This document shows positions 1 through 7,390 of a stretch of 14,167 nucleotides of DNA, piece by piece. Positions within the stretch are counted from its first letter, which is position 1. Every line of letters begins with the position of its first letter. The DNA comes from Endomicrobiia bacterium (lineage in GTDB: Bacteria; Elusimicrobiota; Endomicrobiia; Endomicrobiales; Endomicrobiaceae). The stretch covers positions 1 to 14,167 of the forward strand of contig BNVZ01000018.1 of assembly GCA_025998475.1 (NCBI GenBank), in the 5' to 3' direction. The notes below the pieces were generated by a model. The model had not been told where the DNA came from and ran no database searches. It worked only from the letters and a program-made list of their open reading frames with translations. The position numbers and the translations under genes were made by a program.

Positions 1-1
1 A

Positions 2-1189
2 ATTCCTATTTTTATTTTAGTAATGTACGTAATCTTCAAATTTACATTTACCCTTGCGAATCCTATGGTAGATTTTTTTGGTTTGCTTTTTAAATGGATT
101 GGAGAAGTTGTTGCATCATTACTTCCAATGTGTTCCGTACGGTCTTTGATTAAGGGTATAATTGGAGGAGTTGGAGGTGTGCTTGGATTTTTCCCCACGA
201 TGTTGTTTATGTTTTTTGCGATAGCATTTTTTGAAGATTCAGGATATATGGCAAGAGCCGCTTTTGTAATGGATAAAGTTATGAGCAGATTTGGGCTTCA
301 CGGCAAATCATTTCTGCCTTTGATGCTTTCAACTTACGGATGTGCAGTTACGGGTATTCTTTCCACAAGAACATTAGATTCAAAACGAGACAGACTTATA
401 ACTATGTTTATTGCGCCTTTTATGATATGTGGCGCGAAACTTACGGTGTTTGCTTTGATTATAGACGCTTTCTTTCATGCTAAATACCAAACAGGTATTA
501 TGGTTGTGATGTATTTTTTAAGCATTGTTATTGCTTTAGGTATTGCAAAGCTCTTAAGCTCAACAGTTTTAAAGGGAGAGGCGGCATATTTTGTTATAGA
601 ACTTCCGCCATATCATATTCCTACAATTAAAGGTCTTCTTTTGAAAATGTGGGAGAGAGGAACATTATATGTGCGTAAAGCCGGAACAACAATAGTGTTT
701 GCATCAATTTTAATATGGGTTATATTTACTTACCCTAAAGCTCCCATAAATGAAAACCTTAGTAAAAATGAACAGGGTGCTTTACAAACGCAGTATAGTT
801 TTGCTGGAAGAGCTGGAAAAATTCTGGAGCCTTTTTTTAAGCCTATAGGCATGGATGGTAACAGAGCTGTGGCTTTAATAGCAGGGTTTGCCGCAAAAGA
901 AGTAATTGTGAGTACTTTGGGTACAATTTATGCTATAGAAGATGATTTGGGAGAGAACCTTCCTTTAAAAGAAAAAATTGCAAATGATAAAGACTGGTCG
1001 TCTTTGAAAGGCATAACCTTTCTTATCTTTTGCTTGATATACATACCTTGTGTTGTTTCTGTAATTGTATTTTTTAAAGAAACGGGTTCAAGTTACAAGT
1101 GGCTTGCGTTGCTTGTCATAGGAAGTACAGCTTCTGCATGGATAGTCTCGTTTATTGTTTTTCAAATCGGAACATTGTTAAAATATTAG
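2..1189 (+). CDS. feoB: Ferrous iron transporter FeoB, C-terminal membrane part (partial)
   Basis: FeoB imports Fe2+ across the inner membrane. The frame is open to the window edge, so the ATG at 23 is internal and the gene continues outside. The 395 visible residues are the membrane domain; the N-terminal GTPase domain (roughly 300 residues in the family) lies beyond the edge. Family landmarks by visible residue number: EDSGYMARAAF at 78-88, the first Cys gate YGCAVTG at 112-118, RTLDSKRDRL at 123-132, the second gate Cys in CGAK at 143-146, the ELPPYHIP segment ending near 207, AKEVIVSTLG at 298-307, and a third conserved Cys at 350 in YIPCVVS. Several hydrophobic spans are evident. The first gate reads C-A-V-T where many homologues have C-N-V-P, so the usual proline is absent. 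A FeoB-associated Cys-rich gene follows 69 bases after the stop, supporting an iron-uptake operon. Confidence 0.93.
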   Translation: MPIFILVMYVIFKFTFTLANPMVDFFGLLFKWIGEVVASLLPMCSVRSLIKGIIGGVGGVLGFFPTMLFMFFAIAFFEDSGYMARAAFVMDKVMSRFGLHGKSFLPLMLSTYGCAVTGILSTRTLDSKRDRLITMFIAPFMICGAKLTVFALIIDAFFHAKYQTGIMVVMYFLSIVIALGIAKLLSSTVLKGEAAYFVIELPPYHIPTIKGLLLKMWERGTLYVRKAGTTIVFASILIWVIFTYPKAPINENLSKNEQGALQTQYSFAGRAGKILEPFFKPIGMDGNRAVALIAGFAAKEVIVSTLGTIYAIEDDLGENLPLKEKIANDKDWSSLKGITFLIFCLIYIPCVVSVIVFFKETGSSYKWLALLVIGSTASAWIVSFIVFQIGTLLKY

Positions 1190-1258
1190 TGTCTTGAGGG
1201 TTTTGCTTTTAATCTATAGTTGGCTGTAATGCCTTAATTTTTCTATATGGGTGGTAAA

Positions 1259-1450
1259 ATGCTACAAAATATAATAATAATTGCAATCGTGGCGGTTGCT
1301 ATAATTTGTTTGGTGAAACATTTGATAAAAGGCAGTTGCGGTTGTTGTAAAACATGCTGTAAAAAAAATTCTCATTGCAAGATAAACAGTCCTTTAAAAA
1401 AAAATGAAAGTTTTTATTATACCAAGGAGAAAAAGGATAACAAGAATTGA
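1259..1450 (+). CDS. FeoB-associated Cys-rich membrane protein
   Basis: A 63-residue protein with an N-terminal hydrophobic helix (about residues 3-20) followed by a Cys-rich, Lys-rich tail with cysteines at 27, 29, 30, 33, 34 and 40. This is the layout of the FeoB-associated Cys-rich membrane protein family, which sits next to feoB in many anaerobes and is thought to help ferrous iron uptake. I chose the ATG at 1259 because the helix follows directly, as in the family; an in-frame ATG at 1247 would add four residues. No strong ribosome site is seen for either. The last 20 or so residues are unlike the family: that DNA is the ribosome-site region of the duplicated Sel1 gene, so the C-terminus appears to have been rewritten by that duplication. 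It overlaps the pseudogene start. Confidence 0.75.
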   Translation: MLQNIIIIAIVAVAIICLVKHLIKGSCGCCKTCCKKNSHCKINSPLKKNESFYYTKEKKDNKN

Positions 1451-1759
1451 TCAGATCAAAAAAGCAGAACAAGGAGATGCCGAGGCTCAATATTACTTGG
1501 GTGTGATGTATGACAACGGATACGGAGTAAAACAAGGCTACAAAAAAGCAAAGAAGCAATTAACTGGTATAAAAAGTCAGCAGAACAAGGGCATTCTGGC
1601 GCCAAAACAGCATTGGCAAAAATTCTTGAAAGCAAGTAGTTCCACCGTTTTTGTGATTTCTGTAATTTATACCAATGGTCAAAATAATCAAGCAAGCATA
1701 AAAGGAAGTAGCAAAGACAACGGCAATAACAAAAGTAAGACAGCGGAAGTTAAAGCGTA
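1410..1759 (+). repeat. Short copy of duplicated Sel1-gene segment
   Basis: This segment matches 8167-9073 (and its mirror 5095-6001) from the ribosome-site region through about 120 bases beyond the stop codon. It has lost the signal-peptide region and about four 108-bp repeat units. The non-coding 3' flank is as well conserved as the coding part, with a 5-base length difference, pointing to a fairly recent duplication of a whole segment. It lies in opposite orientation to the long copy of the same arm. Confidence 0.8.
1437..1639 (+). pseudogene. Decayed, shortened Sel1-repeat gene
   Basis: This is a broken duplicate of the Sel1 gene at 8187-8948. Three lesions are visible. The ATG after the ribosome site AAGGAG (1424-1429) reads ATA at 1437. 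The region coding for the signal peptide and linker is missing, so the ribosome site runs almost directly into the first Sel1 repeat. A tandem 8-base near-duplication at 1542-1557 (aaaaaagc then aaagaagc) shifts the frame inside the only full repeat. Read across the shift, the ancestral frame resumes as AINWYKKSAEQGHSGAK and reaches the expected TAG at 1637-1639. A longer unshifted reading frame runs from 1404 to 1796, but its second half matches no Sel1 sequence and I do not regard it as a gene. Confidence 0.82.
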
Positions 1760-1776
1760 TGTTTTTTGGAGACTTG

Positions 1777-1941
1777 TCAAGAATTATGATATGTAAAGAA
1801 GCCTGTGTAGCCCATAAACATTAGTGGCAAGCCTTGAGGCGTGAGGAAACCGCCATTTATCGTTACATGAATCTTTTTGTTTGTAGGAAATGGTTGATTT
1901 TTAGTATGTTTACAGTTAAACAGATCTGAAAATTGCCAAGT
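1777..1941 (-). pseudogene. Possible transposase N-terminus remnant
   Basis: Mirror of 12227-12391, described there. It fills part of the 529-base space between the Sel1 pseudogene and adhE. The rest of that space (about 1942-2168) holds no convincing gene. One short plus-strand stretch near 2030-2060 reads MFYKSRW, which recalls the YKxRW motif of DDE transposases, but it is too short to call. Confidence 0.25.
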
Positions 1942-2168
1942 TTATGCCAAATGACTTCTTACTCTTGAATCTATAACAAATAGACCTCCAAAGCAAAAAC
2001 TCAAGCATCACAGTCATTGTAAGACTTGCAATGTTTTATAAGTCACGGTGGTTAAAGACCTCAAGCGCTAACAAAACCTTTTAAAAAGTAACGCTCCGAC
2101 AATCCTTCCGAGAGTTTCTTTTTTCAAAATGTATTTCTTGGTTATTATTTATCTTCTTCTAATTTTTC

Positions 2169-4796
2169 TTAAATTTCCCCATCATAAGCTCTTATAAAAA
2201 TATTTTTAATATCTTCCATCAATGGATAAACCGGATTTGCTCCGGTGCATTGATCATCAAATGCATGGTCTACAAGACTGTCAAGTCTATCATAAAAATC
2301 TTTTTTTCCTATACCTGCGTCTTTTATTGAAAGAGGTATTTGGATGTCTTTTTTCAGCTTAGTTATTGCACTAATCAATAAACCAACCTTTTCATCGTCA
2401 TTTTTGCCACCAAGACCTAATTCGTCTGCAATCTGCCCATACTTTGCTTTAGCGTTAGGAAATTTATATTGCGGAAATATAGCCTGTTTTCTTGGGCAAT
2501 CCGTCGCGTTATATTTAATAATCTGATTAATAACCAAGGCATTCGCAATACCATGAGGTATATTAAATGCCGCCCCCAACTTATGTGCTATTGAATGACA
2601 TAAACCTAAAAACGCATTCGCAAAAGCCATGCCCGCAAGAGTTGACGCGTAATGAACTTTTTCTCTTGCTATAGGATCATCTCCAGCATAAGAACGCGGA
2701 AGATACCTAAACAATAATTTTGTAGCTTCTAGCGCAGGAGAATTTGTGAAGTTTGTCGCAAGAACAGACACATACGCTTCAACGGCATGAGTTAAAGCAT
2801 CAATACCTGATGCCGCACATAGTCCTTTTGGCATAGAATCAACAAAATTAGGATCAACTATAGCCATATTAGGAGTTAATGCATAATCTGCAATAGGATA
2901 TTTAATATGCGTTTCATCGTCGGTAATAACAGCAAATGGTGTTACTTCCGATCCTGTGCCCGAAGTTGTTGGAATTGCAACAAGCTGTACCTTTTTTCCT
3001 AATTCTGGAATCTTACAAATTCTTTTTCTGATATCCATAAAACGCATGGCGATATCTTGAAAATCCACTTCAGGATGTTCGTACATGAGCCACATAATTT
3101 TTGCAGCGTCAATCGGAGAACCACCTCCAAATGCAATAATTACATCAGGCTCGTAAGTTCTAAGCATTGACAACGCTTCATTTATTGTAGAAATTGTTGG
3201 GTCGGGTTTAACGTCAAAAAATATTTGATAATCTATGTTGATATCTTCCAAAACTCTTGTAATATTGTAAATTGCACCTGAATTAAATAGGAATCTGTCT
3301 GTAACGATAAACGCGCGTTTTTTGCCTTCTAACTCGCGTAACGCCAAATCTGTGGCACCTCTCTTAAAATAAATTTTTGGAGGGACTCTAAACCACAGCA
3401 TATTTTCACGTCTTTGCGCAACTGTTTTATAGTTTAACAAGTGCTTTACCCCGACATTTTCACTCACGGCATTTCCTCCCCACGAACCGCATCCAAGTGT
3501 CAATGAAGGTTCCAATTTAAAGTTGTACAAATCTCCTATTCCGCCTTGCGATGATGGCGTATTAATTAAAATACGTCCTGTATGCAATTTTTTTGCAAAT
3601 GTATTAATTCTATCCTGCTTTCTTTCATCAGTATAAAGTACAGATGTATGACCAGCTCCACCAAATTCTACAAGACTATAAGCTTTCTCAACAGCATCTT
3701 CAAAATTTTCGGCTTTATAGATAGCAATTACCGGTGATAATTTTTCATAAGCGAATGCTTCTTTCAAATTAATTTCAGAAACTTCACCCGCAAGGATTTT
3801 CACATCTCTAGAAACTTTAACACCCGCTATTTCAGCTATTTTATACGCAGACTGCCCAACAACAGCAGCATTTAATTTGCCCTCAATAATTATTGTTTTT
3901 GCCACTTTTTCTTTTTCTTGCTTGTTTAAGATGTAGGCTCCGCGAAGAGTTAGTTCTTTAATAACGTCATTGTAAATATCTTTGATAATTATAATTGATT
4001 GTTCAGATGCACAAATCATACCGTTGTCAAAAGTTTTTGACATAAGAATTGAAGAAACAGCCATTTGGATATCAGCAGTTTCGTCTATAATTGCAGGCGT
4101 ATTTCCGGCGCCTACTCCAAGAGCAGGTTTCCCGGATGAATATGCTGCCTTAACCATCCCTGGGCCACCTGTAGCAAGAATTGTAGCTATATTTTTATGC
4201 GTCATAAGCAAATTTGTCAGTTCAAGGGAAGGAATATCAATCCAGCCAATTATATCTTTAGGAGCTCCAGCTTTAACTGCCGCGTCAAGAATAATTTTAG
4301 CTGCTGCTATCGTAGATTTTTTAGCTCTGGGATGAGGTGAAAAAATTATGGCGTTTCTTGTTTTTAAAGTAATTAAAGATTTAAAGATTGCCGTAGAGGT
4401 GGGATTTGTAGTAGGGACAACCCCGGCAATAACGCCTACAGGAGCTGCAACTATTTTAATTCCATTTGCTTTATCTTCGCTAATAATTCCGCAAGTCAAA
4501 GCGTATTTATGCTTATTGTAAATGTATTCTGATGCAAAATGATTTTTAATAACTTTATCTTCAATAATTCCCATGCCCGTTTCTTCAACAGCCATTTTTG
4601 CCAAAGGAATTCTTGCTTGATTGGCAGCAACCGCAGCGGCTTTAAAAATTTTGTCAACTTGTTCTTGAGCAAAAGTCGCATACACTTCCTGCGCTTTTTT
4701 TACACGCTCGATAAGGGCGTTTAAAGATTCCGTATTGTCTATCGTAAGAGCAGAATCAATATCCGAGTCAGTGTTCTTTTCTTTCATCTTTAGCAT
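2169..4796 (-). CDS. adhE: Bifunctional acetaldehyde-CoA/alcohol dehydrogenase AdhE (left copy)
   Basis: Identical mirror copy of the gene at 9372-11999, where the domains and active-site residues are given. Here it reads leftward and converges on the Sel1 pseudogene and the feoB cluster. The start is the ATG ending at 4796, with its ribosome site just upstream on the minus strand. Confidence 0.95.
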   Translation of the reverse strand: MLKMKEKNTDSDIDSALTIDNTESLNALIERVKKAQEVYATFAQEQVDKIFKAAAVAANQARIPLAKMAVEETGMGIIEDKVIKNHFASEYIYNKHKYALTCGIISEDKANGIKIVAAPVGVIAGVVPTTNPTSTAIFKSLITLKTRNAIIFSPHPRAKKSTIAAAKIILDAAVKAGAPKDIIGWIDIPSLELTNLLMTHKNIATILATGGPGMVKAAYSSGKPALGVGAGNTPAIIDETADIQMAVSSILMSKTFDNGMICASEQSIIIIKDIYNDVIKELTLRGAYILNKQEKEKVAKTIIIEGKLNAAVVGQSAYKIAEIAGVKVSRDVKILAGEVSEINLKEAFAYEKLSPVIAIYKAENFEDAVEKAYSLVEFGGAGHTSVLYTDERKQDRINTFAKKLHTGRILINTPSSQGGIGDLYNFKLEPSLTLGCGSWGGNAVSENVGVKHLLNYKTVAQRRENMLWFRVPPKIYFKRGATDLALRELEGKKRAFIVTDRFLFNSGAIYNITRVLEDINIDYQIFFDVKPDPTISTINEALSMLRTYEPDVIIAFGGGSPIDAAKIMWLMYEHPEVDFQDIAMRFMDIRKRICKIPELGKKVQLVAIPTTSGTGSEVTPFAVITDDETHIKYPIADYALTPNMAIVDPNFVDSMPKGLCAASGIDALTHAVEAYVSVLATNFTNSPALEATKLLFRYLPRSYAGDDPIAREKVHYASTLAGMAFANAFLGLCHSIAHKLGAAFNIPHGIANALVINQIIKYNATDCPRKQAIFPQYKFPNAKAKYGQIADELGLGGKNDDEKVGLLISAITKLKKDIQIPLSIKDAGIGKKDFYDRLDSLVDHAFDDQCTGANPVYPLMEDIKNIFIRAYDGEI

Positions 4797-4919
4797 TTTT
4801 AATCTCCCTTGAATTATATATATTAGACCTCTTTCCAAATCGGTATACTAAGTGATAGTGCACGAATGATCATGAAAACAAACCAATGTGTTTTGAGATT
4901 TTTCAACTTCAAGTGATCA

Positions 4920-4941
4920 CAATTAAAAATCTTCTTAATTG
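4920..4941. repeat. AT-rich inverted repeat upstream of adhE (left copy)
   Basis: Mirror of 9227-9248: 7-base arms CAATTAA and TTAATTG around an 8-base spacer. Confidence 0.5.
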
Positions 4942-4996
4942 CAAAATAATTTAGGCATTTTTTTTGATTTGTTACTTTGAGCTAGTATTTTAATAA

Positions 4997-5050
4997 TCAT
5001 AAACGCCCACAGGGTATATTATCAAAACTAGTTCCTTTAGGCAAACCATC
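4997..5050 (-). pseudogene. Possible IS30-type transposase remnant (left copy)
   Basis: Mirror of 9118-9171. It lies in the 423-base gap between adhE and the Sel1 gene. The rest of the gap holds the Sel1 3' flank (about 5095-5219) and the AT-rich inverted repeat at 4920-4941. Confidence 0.3.
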
Positions 5051-5094
5051 GGGTAAGATCATTTCTATGTTGTGTTGTTTCCTCTTGCAAAGCC

Positions 5095-6001
5095 TACACT
5101 TAAACTTCTGCTTTCTCACTTTTGTTATTGCCGTTGCCTTTGCTACTTCCTTTTCTTTTATGCTTACTTGATTATTTTGATCTCTGATACAAACTACAGA
5201 AATCACAAAAACGGTGGAACTACTTGCCTCCAAGAATTTTTGCCAATGCTGTTTTGGCACCAGAATGCCCTTGTTCTGCTGACTTTTTAAACCAGTTAAT
5301 TGCTTCTTTGTAATCTTGTTTTACTCCTAATCCTTTGAGATACATCACACCCAAGTTATATTGAGCTGGAGCATCTCCTTGTTCCGCTGACTTTTTAAAC
5401 CAGTAAAATGCCTCTTCGTAATCTTGTTTTACCCCTTCTCCGTCGCGATACATCACACCCAAGTTATATTGAGCGCCAGTATTTCCTTGTTCCGCTGCTT
5501 TTTTAAACCAGTTAATTGCTTCTTTGTAATCTTGTTTTACTCCTTCTCCGTCGCAATACATCACACCCAAGTTATATTGAGCCTTGGCATCTCCTTGTTC
5601 CGCTGACTTTTTAAACCAGTAAAATGCCTCTTTGTAATTTTGTTTTGCTCCTTTTCCTTCGCGATACATCACACCCAAGTTGTATTGAGCCTTGGCATCT
5701 CCTTGTTCTGCTGCTTTTTTAAACCAGTAAAATGCTTCTTTGTAATCTTGTTTTACTCCTTCTCCTTTGGCATACATCACACCTAAGTTAAATTGAGCCT
5801 CGGCATCCCCTTGTTCTGCTTTTTTTTTGAGTTGATCAATTGTTTTTTTACCATTTTGGGATACACTTTCTCCATTGATATCAGATACACCCAAACAAAT
5901 GTTTGTGCATACAAACATTGCTAGTACTACTAGAATATTCATTACTCTTTTGTGCTTGCCTAGAAACTTTACTTTTATCATCCTTTTTCTCCTTGATATA
6001 A
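5095..6001 (-). repeat. Long copy of duplicated Sel1-gene segment (left arm)
   Basis: Mirror of 8167-9073. Within this arm it lies inverted relative to the short copy at 1410-1759, with adhE between them. Recombination between the two copies could invert the adhE segment. Confidence 0.75.
5220..5981 (-). CDS. Exported Sel1-repeat protein (left copy)
   Basis: Identical mirror copy of 8187-8948, where it is described. The five 108-base repeats fall at 5280-5819 in this arm. Confidence 0.88.
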   Translation of the reverse strand: MIKVKFLGKHKRVMNILVVLAMFVCTNICLGVSDINGESVSQNGKKTIDQLKKKAEQGDAEAQFNLGVMYAKGEGVKQDYKEAFYWFKKAAEQGDAKAQYNLGVMYREGKGAKQNYKEAFYWFKKSAEQGDAKAQYNLGVMYCDGEGVKQDYKEAINWFKKAAEQGNTGAQYNLGVMYRDGEGVKQDYEEAFYWFKKSAEQGDAPAQYNLGVMYLKGLGVKQDYKEAINWFKKSAEQGHSGAKTALAKILGGK

Positions 6002-6027
6002 AATGATTTACCCCACGAATACACACC

Positions 6028-6092
6028 TATTCTGAATTTATTTCGATACTTAACGTTGTTTTACAACGAGATGCTGTAACAAGTTCAGCGTG
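6028..6092. repeat. Multi-hairpin palindromic element (left copy)
   Basis: Mirror of 8076-8140. It lies between the Sel1 gene and yajQ. Confidence 0.5.
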
Positions 6093-6164
6093 ATAAATAC
6101 AAAAACCTACAAAAATCATGGGTTTCTAGAGGCACTCTGTAATAATCTAAAAATAGGTGGCACA

Positions 6165-6192
6165 GGCAACCCTTGCGGGGCGTTTATTTGCC
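6165..6192 (-). other. Stem-loop with GCAA tetraloop (left copy)
   Basis: Mirror of 7976-8003, downstream of the left yajQ copy. Confidence 0.35.
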
Positions 6193-6279
6193 TTTTCCCA
6201 AACTATTTATAAATGAATAACCACTAAAACAAACTGGTATAACTGTAAGTTTGAAAAATAGGTCTATCGTCTAACTTCT

Positions 6280-6777
6280 TTATCTGTAATTTGTAAACTG
6301 CAAAGGCAATGAAAAAGACACTTCTTTTAAATAAGCTATTACCTGTTGTAAATCATCTTTTTTAGGAGAGATTATCTTAACTTTTTCGCCATCAATTTGA
6401 GTCTGAACCTTTATCTTTGAATCTCTAATTAGTTTTGCAAGCTCTTTCGCTTTATCTAACGGAAGACCTGAAACGATTTCAGCTGTCTGCCTAATGTATC
6501 CTTCAAAGGCATTTTCTTGCGCCCTATAATTTAAAGATTTTATTGAAACACCTCTTTTTGCAAAACGACCTTCCAAAATATCCTTTAAAGCCTTCATTTT
6601 ATAATCATCATCCGCGATAAGCGTTATTTTTTTATCGTTTTTATTTAATTCTATAGCTGATTTGCTACCTTTGAAATCAAATCTATTTACAAGCTCTTTC
6701 TGCGCTTGATTAACGGCATTGTCAACTTCCATCATGTTTACTTCAGAAACAATATCAAAAGAAAATTTATCAGCCAT
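6280..6777 (-). CDS. yajQ: YajQ-family nucleotide-binding protein (left copy)
   Basis: Identical mirror copy of 7391-7888. It is transcribed away from the centre, so the two yajQ copies are divergent with the palindrome centre between their promoters. Confidence 0.93.
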   Translation of the reverse strand: MADKFSFDIVSEVNMMEVDNAVNQAQKELVNRFDFKGSKSAIELNKNDKKITLIADDDYKMKALKDILEGRFAKRGVSIKSLNYRAQENAFEGYIRQTAEIVSGLPLDKAKELAKLIRDSKIKVQTQIDGEKVKIISPKKDDLQQVIAYLKEVSFSLPLQFTNYR

Positions 6778-6814
6778 AAATTGCATCTCCTTGGTCAAAT
6801 TTATCTATAATCAA

Positions 6815-6925
6815 CTAACGTTTCCTCGAATTAGAATTCCCCTTAACGACAATGTATGCAAAGAAAACAACAAACAACACCATAAACAAATAAGCCGACC
6901 AGTCTGATGCAAAATCAATGTACAT
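6815..6925 (-). CDS. 36-aa single-span membrane protein (left copy)
   Basis: Mirror of 7243-7353, where it is described. The same GGAGG ribosome site lies upstream on the minus strand. Confidence 0.6.
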   Translation of the reverse strand: MYIDFASDWSAYLFMVLFVVFFAYIVVKGNSNSRKR

Positions 6926-6949
6926 TTTTTCCTCCAGTAAATTATAATT

Positions 6950-6977
6950 ATTGTACTTTTTACTATTTTACAATCAA
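6950..6977 (-). promoter_or_regulatory. Sigma70-like promoter (left copy)
   Basis: Mirror of 7191-7218. Together with the right copy it makes a pair of divergent promoters on either side of the centre. Confidence 0.5.
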
Positions 6978-6985
6978 CTAACTTC

Positions 6986-7182
6986 TGTGTCGGTATACTC
7001 CTACTTTGCGTTGGCTTAAAAGTATATGTAGTGTGTCTTTGGACTAGCCCCACGGACTGTGTGCGCTGCCTTTTGGTAAGTTTTGTCTGTTTTGTTTGAT
7101 AAATACTGCAAAATATTGCCTCTTGCAAAACAGCTAAAACTTTCCCTCGAAAATTTAAAGCAACGCAAAGTTTACTGGCGCG
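6986..7182. other. Single-copy centre of the inverted repeat
   Basis: These 197 bases separate the two perfect arms and are not self-complementary overall, so the centre is not a closed hairpin end. I find no gene here: the one frame crossing it (minus strand, 6811-7128) has biased composition, no ribosome site, and overlaps the small membrane gene antisense. There is nested pairing. Bases 6986-6995 pair with 7173-7182 (ten pairs, four of them G-T), and 7003-7013 pair exactly with 7161-7171. Inside are a short hairpin GCAA/TTGC (7108-7119), two TGCAAAA direct repeats (7107-7113 and 7124-7130) and two GGACT direct repeats around a GC-rich run. I do not recognise a tRNA, tmRNA, 6S or SRP RNA. 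Confidence 0.85.
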
Positions 7183-7190
7183 GAAGTTAG

Positions 7191-7218
7191 TTGATTGTAA
7201 AATAGTAAAAAGTACAAT
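7191..7218 (+). promoter_or_regulatory. Sigma70-like promoter for the small protein and yajQ
   Basis: TTGATT at 7191-7196, then 16 bases, then TACAAT at 7213-7218. A start near 7225 would leave a short leader holding the GGAGG ribosome site at 7233-7237. A second A/T box, TATAAT at 7222-7227, has no matching -35. The promoter begins only eight bases inside the arm edge, so it is complete in both copies. The call rests on consensus match and position only. Confidence 0.5.
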
Positions 7219-7242
7219 AATTATAATTTACTGGAGGAAAAA

Positions 7243-7353
7243 ATGTACATTGATTTTGCATCAGACTGGTCGGCTTATTTGTTTATGGTGTTGTTTGTTG
7301 TTTTCTTTGCATACATTGTCGTTAAGGGGAATTCTAATTCGAGGAAACGTTAG
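7243..7353 (+). CDS. 36-aa single-span membrane protein, unrecognised
   Basis: A short gene with one of the clearest starts in the window: GGAGG at 7233-7237, five bases, then ATG at 7243. The product has a short acidic, aromatic N-terminus (MYIDFASDW), one hydrophobic helix of about 18 residues (11-27, rich in F, V, L and Y) and a basic tail ending RKR. The basic C-terminal end suggests an N-out, C-in topology. It is first in a likely two-gene unit, with yajQ starting 37 bases after its stop. The shape recalls small subunits of membrane complexes such as CcoQ-type proteins, but I see no family motif and assign no function. Confidence 0.62.
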   Translation: MYIDFASDWSAYLFMVLFVVFFAYIVVKGNSNSRKR

Positions 7354-7390
7354 TTGATTATAGATAAATTTGACCAAGGAGATGCAATTT

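Larger units (their letters stand above)
1..6985. repeat. Left arm of giant inverted repeat
   Basis: This arm is the reverse complement of 7183-14167, base x pairing with base 14168-x. All genes occur in both arms at mirrored positions with identical products, so there are no net insertions or deletions between arms. The inner edge is sharp: 6985 (c) pairs with 7183 (g), while 6986 (t) faces 7182 (g). Identity was checked by eye over many stretches, not by alignment software. It may be a true palindrome, or an amplification or assembly foldback. Confidence 0.97.

Noticed and set aside
1404..1796. A 130-codon plus-strand frame as a real gene
   Set aside because: Its second half is the Sel1 gene read in the wrong frame after an 8-base shift, running past the ancestral stop.
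6811..7128. A 105-codon minus-strand frame crossing the arm edge into the centre
   Set aside because: It starts in the single-copy centre, has no ribosome site, overlaps the small membrane gene and its promoter, and its product resembles no protein.
6986..7182. A closed hairpin telomere or its replication junction
   Set aside because: Such junctions are palindromic to the very centre. Here 197 bases are largely asymmetric.
6986..7182. tRNA, tmRNA, 6S RNA or retron-type RNA in the centre
   Set aside because: No cloverleaf, CCA end, tag-peptide frame or reverse transcriptase gene is present. The nested pairing alone is not enough to name a class.
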